A stretch of 64,000 bases of DNA from Micrococcales bacterium (lineage in GTDB: Bacteria; Actinomycetota; Actinomycetes; S36-B12; UBA10799), in assembly GCA_016719135.1 (NCBI GenBank), contig JADKAV010000010.1, positions 62,001 through 126,000 of the forward strand. The letters run 5' to 3'. The position numbers and the translations under genes are program-made. The notes beneath the pieces were generated by a model. It made no database searches. It saw only the letters and a program-made list of their open reading frames with translations, and had not been told where the DNA came from. Shown one piece after another: positions 58,480-64,000 of the stretch (positions are counted from its first letter, which is position 1; each line of letters starts with the position of its first letter).

Positions 58480-59375
58480 GGGACTTTGGACGCAGCAGGT
58501 CAGTCAGTGACCACATGTGGGGGGCCTCCCGGGTGGGGGTGCCGGTGCTGGACCCTCCGGGAGGACAGCGCGCGGCCTTTGCCGCACCAGCCGGGGCGGC
58601 GGCCGCCGCAAATTTAAAACGATCGGAGGGGGAGCACGGCCTTCCGGGCCCGGATTGCGATCGACTTGGGTGGATTCCCCTGCGCCCCCCGCGCGGGGAG
58701 CCCCGGCGCCGGTGGCTTCTCCGGGCCTAGGGGGCGCGGGGGGCGGGCCGGGGACAGCCCCCACAGGGACCCCCGCGGGGGAGGTGTTGTACGCCACCCA
58801 ACAAGGCCACCCGCGCAAGAGCGGGGGACGGAGGGCCCGGGACCAGGCGCCCCCCCCCGACGCGCGGCCGGGGCGGCCCCAGGGGCAGGCCCGGGGGGGG
58901 CCGGGCCCCGGGGAGGGCGGGGGGGGGGCCAGGCACCAAAGGGCGGCCCAACCCGAAAGCGAACCGCAAACCCAGGGCGCGGGGAGCCCAGAGGGAGAGG
59001 CGCCCCCCGGCAGGACGCGAGGAGCGGGAGCGGCGGGACCCCCGCCGGCCGCGGGGGCGCGCCGCGGCGCCGAGGGACCGGCAAAAGCGAAGGCCGCGCG
59101 AGACCCGACCCCAGCGGGCACGGGAACGGCCCGGGGCACGGGGGGGGGGGGCCCCCCGCCGGGGGAGGGGCGCGGCGGCGCGGCCCCGGGGGCGGGCCCC
59201 GCCGGGGGGCCGGGCCCCCCCCCGCCGGCGGGGCGGGCCCCCGCGGGGCCCGCGGGCCGTGACCACATGTGGGCGAAGTCTCCGTCGGGGGTGCCGGTGC
59301 TCAACCCTCCCGCAGGTCGGTGGCGGGACTTTGGACGCAGTAGGTCAGTCAGTGACCACATGTGGGCGAAGTCTC
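58480..59375 (+). repeat. Family I repeat locus enclosing a G/C-only block
   Basis: Cores GGGACTTTGGACGCAG plus AGGTCAGTCAGTGACC and the palindrome CCACATGTGG occur at 58480 and 59325, and the palindrome part again at 59263, 93 bases before its next copy (59356). The tail after each (GGGTGCCGGTGCT.AACCCTCC) also matches. Between about 58560 and 59258 the sequence is almost only G and C with long homopolymers; the distance 58480-59325 (845) is close to nine periods of 93. I read it as a tandem array whose middle is badly sequenced. Confidence 0.7.
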
Positions 59376-59402
59376 CGGGCGCGGTGAGCGGCGGTCGTGC
59401 GT

Positions 59403-60143
59403 TCAGCAGGTGGCGAACCGATATCCGCGCGACCCCCGTGGCGCCAGATTCACGTCCCGGTACACGATCGGCAGTCGTGCTCCGCGGGCATCACACGCCG
59501 CGTCGAAGTCCTTGCGCCGGTATTCGATCTCCAGGACCTGATCGCCGTAAGCGCGGGTGAACCGGGCGCATTCGCGATACCGCTGGCATTGCTCGACGAC
59601 GGCGAAATCGAACATGCGCGCGCCGGCCAGGCCGGCGGCGTTCTTCTGCGCGATCGCCAGACCCGCTCGGTGCGCCCGCCTTATGAGAAGCTGCGCGAAA
59701 GCCACGTTGTCACGACGTCGAAGCAGTCCCTTGCTGCGCTGCCAGGAGTCGAGGTTGTCGGGCTCAACCGCATCGAAACCAGAACGGCCGCACCCGTCGA
59801 TCCAGCGGCCGACGATGCGGACCAGCGCCTTTCGTTTCGTCTTCGTGCCGGTGTCCAGCAGCAACTCGCCCCAGTTCTTGTCCACGATTGGCTTACCAGC
59901 GGATCGCAACACCAGGTCCGGATGCCGCGAGAGCCACCATCGACGTGCACCCGGCTGTGCCTGAAAAGCGTTGACGTAGCAGATGGAGTAGGCCCCCGAA
60001 GCGGGTTGGGCCCGGCGATCGCGGGCCACGACTGCCCCACCTTCGGCCGGTCTGTAGGCGCCGCCGAGTTGGTAGTCCGCGCCGAGGTCGACCGGCACCG
60101 GCGGACCTGTCAGCGCGAATACGACCAGCGCAGCGCTCAGCAC
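59403..60143 (-). CDS. GH114 endo-alpha-1,4-polygalactosaminidase-like protein
   Basis: A 246-residue protein with a short N-terminal signal-like segment. The GH114 landmarks are YSICYVNAFQAQPG, KPIVDKNWGELLLDTGT, IDGCGRSGFDAVEPDNLDSWQRS with the catalytic acid Glu/Asp pair, and AIAQKNAAGL with FDFAVVEQCQRYRECARF (quoted in parts). The family cleaves galactosamine-rich exopolysaccharides. A secreted unknown protein is encoded three bases upstream of its start on the same strand, and a nucleotide-sugar dehydrogenase lies beyond, so surface polysaccharide metabolism is a reasonable context. Confidence 0.83.
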   Translation of the reverse strand: MLSAALVVFALTGPPVPVDLGADYQLGGAYRPAEGGAVVARDRRAQPASGAYSICYVNAFQAQPGARRWWLSRHPDLVLRSAGKPIVDKNWGELLLDTGTKTKRKALVRIVGRWIDGCGRSGFDAVEPDNLDSWQRSKGLLRRRDNVAFAQLLIRRAHRAGLAIAQKNAAGLAGARMFDFAVVEQCQRYRECARFTRAYGDQVLEIEYRRKDFDAACDARGARLPIVYRDVNLAPRGSRGYRFATC

Positions 60144-60146
60144 CGG

Positions 60147-60701
60147 CTAGTAGTACTTGCCTTTGCACAGCAGGGTGTTCTGGGTTCCGAAGACCCCGTT
60201 GATACCCGAAGAGACCTTGTTCCCCATCTTCTTCAGCTGCGGGTTCGCCCAGAAGCCGAGCAATGTAGCGCCGTCGTAGGGGATCAGCGCCGCCTGTGAC
60301 CTGACGGTTCTCTTCTTGGCTCGCATGCAGTAGGAGGCTGACTTGTTGAGAGTCTGGATCTTGCTCGCTGACAGCTTCTCGCCCTTCTTGGCCCCTGCGT
60401 AACGCGTCACGAGGATGGACGCGGCATCGACCTGCGCGTTCGGGCTGGTGGCGGCGAAGTAGAGGTAGTAGCCCTTGGGCACCTTGAACCGCAGGGTCGC
60501 GTTGTCACCGCGGGCCTTCTTGGTCTTGCCGCCCAGTTTGCCGCTGGATTTGCCGTTGCTGTTCCAGGTGGCCGAGACACTGCAGCCGTCGCAGTCCTTG
60601 ACCTTGAGCTTGACGGGGACCTTGTCGGCGGCGGTTGCCGGGCCCGCGACGGCACCACCGACCACAGCGAGGGCTGCAACTACTGCAATGCGGGTTCTCA
60701 T
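60147..60701 (-). CDS. Secreted hypothetical protein
   Basis: A 184-residue exported protein. The signal peptide RTRIAVVAALAVVGGAVAGP is cut near ATAA (residue 24). The mature part is basic (many Lys and Arg) with four Cys (CDGCS, CMRAK, LLCKG), a beta-rich first half and no known domain. ATG 60701 has AGGAGG seven bases upstream. Four bases separate its stop from the GH114 start, suggesting co-expression. Function unknown. Confidence 0.68.
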   Translation of the reverse strand: MRTRIAVVAALAVVGGAVAGPATAADKVPVKLKVKDCDGCSVSATWNSNGKSSGKLGGKTKKARGDNATLRFKVPKGYYLYFAATSPNAQVDAASILVTRYAGAKKGEKLSASKIQTLNKSASYCMRAKKRTVRSQAALIPYDGATLLGFWANPQLKKMGNKVSSGINGVFGTQNTLLCKGKYY

Positions 60702-60828
60702 GGGGTCCTCCTGGCTCTGTGGTGGGAAGACTAATCCTCCCGTGGCCGCGTGACCAGTGCCAGGACATGGATTGATCCCCGGCCTGCGCAACTATCATTC
60801 AAACGTCCGATGTCTGGAGGGGCAGAAC

Positions 60829-61995
60829 ATGAAGATCGCTGTGGCTGGAATGGGCTACGTGGGCTTGTCGAACGCGGTCCTGCTGGCGCAGCGCCATGAG
60901 GTCGTCGCGTTGGACATCGACGCGGACCGGGTCGACGCGATCAACGCCCGCCGGTCCCCGATTGAAGACCCCGACATCGAGGAGTTCTTGGCTGGGCGGT
61001 CACTGAACCTGAGGGCCACCGCCGACCCACAGGACGCCTACTCGGGCGCTCGTTTCGTGATCGTCGCCACTCCCACCGACTACGACCCGGTCGCCAACTT
61101 CTTCGACACCAGTTCGGTGGAGGCGGTCATCGACCAGGTCCGCAGGATCGAGCCAGACGCCACCATCGTGATCAAGTCGACGATCCCGGTCGGGTTCACC
61201 GACCGGGTGTCCGAGCAGCTACAGGTGGACAACATCGTTTTCGCTCCGGAATTCCTACGCGAGGGTAAGGCCCTGCACGACAATCTGCACCCGTCGCGCA
61301 TCGTTGTGGGTCAGCGCTCAGAACGCGGCAAGGAGTTCGCGGACCTGATGCTCGAAGGCTCCCTTGAACCGCAGACGCAGGTCCTGGTGACCGACGCGAA
61401 ACAGGCCGAGGCGATCAAACTGTTCGCCAACACGTACTTGGCCATGCGGGTCGCGTTCTTCAATGAACTCGACACGTTCGCCTCGAGCCATGGGATGGAC
61501 AGCCGCGACATCATCGCGGGTGTCAGCCTCGATCCGCGAGTCGGCGGGCACTACAACAACCCGTCCTTCGGCTACGGGGGTTACTGCTTGCCCAAGGACA
61601 CCAAGCAGTTGCTGGCCAACTACGAGGAAGTGCCGCAGGCCTTGATCCGCGCTGTTGTCGAAGCCAACCGGACGCGCAAAGACTTCGTGGCCGAGCAGAT
61701 CCTCGCGCTTGAGCCGGAGGTGGTCGGCATCTACCGCCTGGTGATGAAGGAGGGTTCGGACAACTACCGGACCTCGAGCGTGCAGGGGATCATGAAGCGG
61801 CTCAAGGCCAAGGGTGTGGAGGTCATCGTCTACGAACCGGTGCTCACGGAGCCACATTTCTACCACTCCGAGGTGGTCGCCGACCTTGAGCAGTTCAAGG
61901 CGCGGTCGTCGGTCATTGTGGCCAACCGGGTGTCCGACGAGATCCGCGACGTGATGGACAAGGTGTATACGCGGGACTTGTTCGGCCGGGACTGA
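60829..61995 (+). CDS. ugd: UDP-glucose 6-dehydrogenase family nucleotide-sugar dehydrogenase
   Basis: A 388-residue enzyme. The NAD loop is AVAGMGYVGLSNAVLL, the thiol nucleophile Cys lies in FGYGGYCLPKDTKQL, and FAPEFLREGKALHDNL and LFANTYLAMRVAFFNELD are family signatures. At 388 residues it matches the short E. coli Ugd form. It oxidises a UDP-sugar (glucose or N-acetyl-mannosamine type) to the uronic acid for surface polysaccharide. GGAGGGGC eight bases ahead of ATG 60829 is the ribosome site. Confidence 0.9.
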   Translation: MKIAVAGMGYVGLSNAVLLAQRHEVVALDIDADRVDAINARRSPIEDPDIEEFLAGRSLNLRATADPQDAYSGARFVIVATPTDYDPVANFFDTSSVEAVIDQVRRIEPDATIVIKSTIPVGFTDRVSEQLQVDNIVFAPEFLREGKALHDNLHPSRIVVGQRSERGKEFADLMLEGSLEPQTQVLVTDAKQAEAIKLFANTYLAMRVAFFNELDTFASSHGMDSRDIIAGVSLDPRVGGHYNNPSFGYGGYCLPKDTKQLLANYEEVPQALIRAVVEANRTRKDFVAEQILALEPEVVGIYRLVMKEGSDNYRTSSVQGIMKRLKAKGVEVIVYEPVLTEPHFYHSEVVADLEQFKARSSVIVANRVSDEIRDVMDKVYTRDLFGRD

Positions 61996-62013
61996 TGCCA
62001 CTCGGAGCGGGAT

Positions 62014-62661
62014 TCACGCGGTCAGTAGCAGGCGCTGCCAGGCCTCCAGCAGCCATGTCTGGAAGTCCTGTGGCTTCCAGCCCCGTTCCTTGACCAGCAG
62101 GAGGTAGTAGTCGGGGGAGTTCATCGACCAGACGATGTCCGCCACCTTCTCGATCGACAGTTCTGGGCGCAGTTGCCCGGTCCTCTGCAGGCTCGCAGCG
62201 AACAGTCGCATGTTCGTCAGCCGGCGCTCCGCGATGCTGGTCCACAGCGCGGCGAGCTCCGGTTCGGTGGCTGCGGCCTGCCGGACCACCACGAACAGTG
62301 GTGCCAGTCTCCCTTGGATCGAGGTCACCGCCTCCGCGTAGACAGCCAGCTTCACCACGGCGTCAGAGGTCGCCTCGATCTGCTTGACGTAGTCGCGCTC
62401 CAGGGCCGGGACCTCCTCGTCCGTCCCGGACAGGGCTGACTCGAGGAGTAGCCGGAACACCTGCGGTTTCCGGCCGACGGAGGCGTAGACAGTGTCGACC
62501 GCGACACCGGCGTCCTCGGCGATGGCCGCCACGGTAGTTCCCGCGTACCCCTGGCTGATGAACAGCGGGCGCGACGCCGCCAGGATCGCGGCCTTCGTCT
62601 GCCGTGCCGCTTGCGCCCTCCTCGGCGAGGAGTACGCACGCCTCTTGACTGCAGGTTCCAT
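62014..62661 (-). CDS. TetR family transcriptional regulator
   Basis: A 215-residue repressor. The helix-turn-helix is TKAAILAASRPLFISQGYAG then TVAAIAEDAGVAVDTVYASVG (quoted in part), with a basic N-terminal arm (VKRRAYSSPRRAQAARQ). The C-terminal ligand-binding half is of the TetR C-33-like type. TAAGCT ends seven bases before ATG 62661. It is divergent from the small monooxygenase-like gene with a perfect palindrome between them. Confidence 0.9.
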   Translation of the reverse strand: MEPAVKRRAYSSPRRAQAARQTKAAILAASRPLFISQGYAGTTVAAIAEDAGVAVDTVYASVGRKPQVFRLLLESALSGTDEEVPALERDYVKQIEATSDAVVKLAVYAEAVTSIQGRLAPLFVVVRQAAATEPELAALWTSIAERRLTNMRLFAASLQRTGQLRPELSIEKVADIVWSMNSPDYYLLLVKERGWKPQDFQTWLLEAWQRLLLTA

Positions 62662-62681
62662 GCGCACTAGCTTAGCAATTG

Positions 62682-62700
62682 ATCCGAAGAACATTCGGAT
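62682..62700. promoter_or_regulatory. Palindromic operator between TetR and monooxygenase-like genes
   Basis: ATCCGAA and TTCGGAT arms, seven bases each and perfectly complementary, are separated by five bases (19 bp in all). The site lies in the tetR -35 region and just upstream of the rightward gene's ribosome site, so it can control both. Confidence 0.65.
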
Positions 62701-62719
62701 GAAAAGAGAAGAGGCTCCC

Positions 62720-63028
62720 ATGTACGCCTTCACCCAAGACGTCCCCATCACCGATGCGGTCTACGCCGGCATCGTTGAGAAACTAGCCGCCGGGCCAATG
62801 CCCGGACTTGTGGCGCACATGTGCGTGCGCCGCGAAGACGGCGGTCTGCGTTACATCGATGTCTGGGAGTCCCAGGCGGCATGCGACGCGACATTCGAGG
62901 AGTACGTCCACCCGGCGGTCTACTCGACCTTCACGCAACTGGGGTTCGTACCTGACGGCGAACCCGCCAGGCAGCCGCTGGAGGTCATCGATGTGCGTCT
63001 GCGAGATCGGACCGTCACGGCCCGATGA
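62720..63028 (+). CDS. Small dimeric alpha/beta-barrel (antibiotic biosynthesis monooxygenase-like) protein
   Basis: A 102-residue protein with the size and strand-helix rhythm of ferredoxin-like dimeric barrels: MPGLVAHMCVRREDGGLRYIDVWES is the strand pair with a trailing W-E-S, and AACDATFEEYVHPAVYSTFTQLG the helix (quoted in parts). Catalytic residues of known monooxygenases are not evident. AGAGAAGAGG before ATG 62720 is the ribosome site. It is divergent from a TetR gene and likely its target; a role in detoxifying a small molecule is inferred from that. Confidence 0.65.
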   Translation: MYAFTQDVPITDAVYAGIVEKLAAGPMPGLVAHMCVRREDGGLRYIDVWESQAACDATFEEYVHPAVYSTFTQLGFVPDGEPARQPLEVIDVRLRDRTVTAR

Positions 63029-63201
63029 GCGGCTGGACGACCAGAGACCGAACGCAACGCGCATGACACAGGGGCACGCGCCGCCGCCCTTGCGCAAGAA
63101 CCGCATCCGCCACCGAGTATTCGGTCATTGATCCAACCAGGGCTGCATGCCCGGACATCAGGCGGGCACATCCCTGGCAAGTGGAGCAGAGGGGATGCAG
63201 C

Positions 63202-63720
63202 ATGTTCTTCGACGGATCGAGTGACCTGGGTCGGGTGGTGGTGGTCGGTGCCCTGAGTTACGCGGCACTGATCGTGTCCCTCAGAGTCTCCGGAGCCAGA
63301 ACGCTATCGAAGCTCAACGCTTTCGACCTCGCGGTGACCGTCGCGCTTGGTTCGACTCTGGCCACCTCGTTGCTCAGCTCGGAGGTGTCGTTGGCGGAGG
63401 GCGTTCTCGCGATCTCCTTGCTGATCCTTCTGCAGTTCGTTGTGGCGTGGGCCCTTGTGCGATGGCGTCGGGTGCGAGAGATCGTCAAGGCGAAACCGGC
63501 TCTGCTGGTGCTCCACGGCCGGATCAGGAACGAAGAACTCCGACGCTGCCGGATAGCGGCTGAAGAGATCCATCAGGCGATTCGAGCCAGTGGCTATGCC
63601 GACCTCGGGGGTATCGCTGCGGTCGTCTTGGAGACGGACGGCTCGTTGAACGTGATCGCGCAGTCGAGGCTCGGTGACGCCGTCGCGATGAGCAGCGTCC
63701 CGGACTGGCATGGTGCCTGA
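63202..63720 (+). CDS. DUF421 (YetF-like) membrane protein
   Basis: A 172-residue protein with three membrane helices in the first 95 residues (VVVVGALSYAALIVSLRVSG; FDLAVTVALGSTLATSLL; VLAISLLILLQFVVAWALV, quoted in parts) and a cytoplasmic beta domain beginning KAKPALLVLHGRIRNEELRR. The phrase RVSGARTLSKLNAFDLAVTVALGS (shortened) is the DUF421 signature. Shorter than the 210-230 usual for YetF. Function unknown; Bacillus relatives are linked to spore germination and membrane stress. Confidence 0.83.
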   Translation: MFFDGSSDLGRVVVVGALSYAALIVSLRVSGARTLSKLNAFDLAVTVALGSTLATSLLSSEVSLAEGVLAISLLILLQFVVAWALVRWRRVREIVKAKPALLVLHGRIRNEELRRCRIAAEEIHQAIRASGYADLGGIAAVVLETDGSLNVIAQSRLGDAVAMSSVPDWHGA

Positions 63721-63971
63721 CGGAGCGGTGCCGCCTGTCACGCACCCGATGGTGGCCAGCGCTGGCTCCCGCTCTTCGCCGTTGACGAAGGTGTGAGTTC
63801 AACTTTCCATTGTCGTGAAGGTGCAAGAACCCGACCGGTCCGAAACCAACCGATCGTGACAACGACTCGCTCACCGGCGCACCTCGGCCAACCACGGACG
63901 AGACCGCGACATCCAAAGTCCGATGGCGGTTGACGCCGCGTGGACAATGGTGGTCAGCGAAGGAGGCACAG

Positions 63972-64000
63972 GTGAAGGTTCACGGCAAGGTCTGGGTCGT
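63972..64000 (+). CDS. Start of a gene cut by the right edge
   Basis: GTG 63972 is preceded by a GAAGGAGG ribosome site five to six bases upstream and opens into VKVHGKVWVV, which stays open to the window end. Too short to identify. The preceding 63721-63971 holds no recognised gene. Confidence 0.35.

Noticed and set aside
58517..59560. Long open frames on both strands through the G/C-only block
   Set aside because: Pure Gly/Pro/Arg/Ala composition in every frame, long homopolymers and corrupted repeat edges; open only because stop codons need A or T.

Overview
The window is a GC-rich (about 65-70%) stretch of an actinobacterial chromosome. Supporting signs are a DUF222/HNH (13E12-type) endonuclease gene under a mycobacterial-type SOS box, DUF5063 next to recR, cydDC, an LpqC-like lipoprotein, frequent GTG starts, GTGA/ATGA stop-start overlaps, and many genes whose -10 box ends 6-7 nt before the start codon (leaderless mRNAs). 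I cannot place it below phylum. There are no rRNA genes, prophage, insertion sequences or CRISPR array.

Layout. 1-2542: a tightly coupled, left-truncated operon (C69/secernin-like hydrolase, class III aminotransferase, kinase-like protein) of unknown pathway. 2577-6675: repeats, then cydD-cydC-ung. 7023-11978: small acidic protein, thioredoxin-like lipoprotein + CcdA pair, SHOCT protein, MFS exporter, hypothetical + dtd. 12088-14292: SOS-controlled HNH endonuclease and a MazEF-type module whose toxin is frameshifted. 14789-17387: methionine branch (Met/Cys-rich leader peptide and attenuator, metY, metX). 17376-28510: GNATs, paired VOC proteins, glpK, LMW phosphatase, LpqC-like esterase, cupin/TetR, SPFH-NfeD, alpha/beta hydrolase. 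28440-32802: DUF5063-recR-dnaX, a catalase-like protein, SRP RNA and tRNA-Ser(GGA). 32849-33303: tRNA-distal repeat array. 33335-45145: penicillin acylase, DUF2207/LemA, GH13 enzyme, xth, metalloprotease, App1-like phosphatase, acyl-CoA ligase. 45151-49429: GNAT, J protein, VapBC, ornithine-decarboxylase-type enzyme, two tRNA-Ser genes and a second tRNA-distal array. 49951-60143: serine hydrolase, thioesterase, cyclase-like protein, aromatic decarboxylase, mscL, a membrane protein + beta-propeller pair, a G/C-only block, and a GH114 enzyme. 60147-64000: secreted protein, nucleotide-sugar dehydrogenase, divergent TetR/monooxygenase pair with a palindromic operator, DUF421 protein.

The strongest unexplained signals are non-coding. 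(1) Two tRNA-Ser genes are each followed by a terminator and tandem units headed by a copy of that tRNA's own 3' end with the same five T-loop bases missing, preceded by a small co-varying hairpin element. (2) A six-site inverted array (TTGGAG x3, TCCAAC x3) has exact 19-19-24-19-19 spacing at two gene ends, with a reduced third relative. (3) A 93-bp-period repeat family lies at two loci 56 kb apart, one copy enclosing a G/C-only block that looks like damaged sequence. (4) A leader peptide/terminator/antiterminator sits upstream of metYX. Four single-base frameshifts (near 2419, 14010, 15386 and 38740) in otherwise well-conserved genes suggest residual assembly indels rather than decay.
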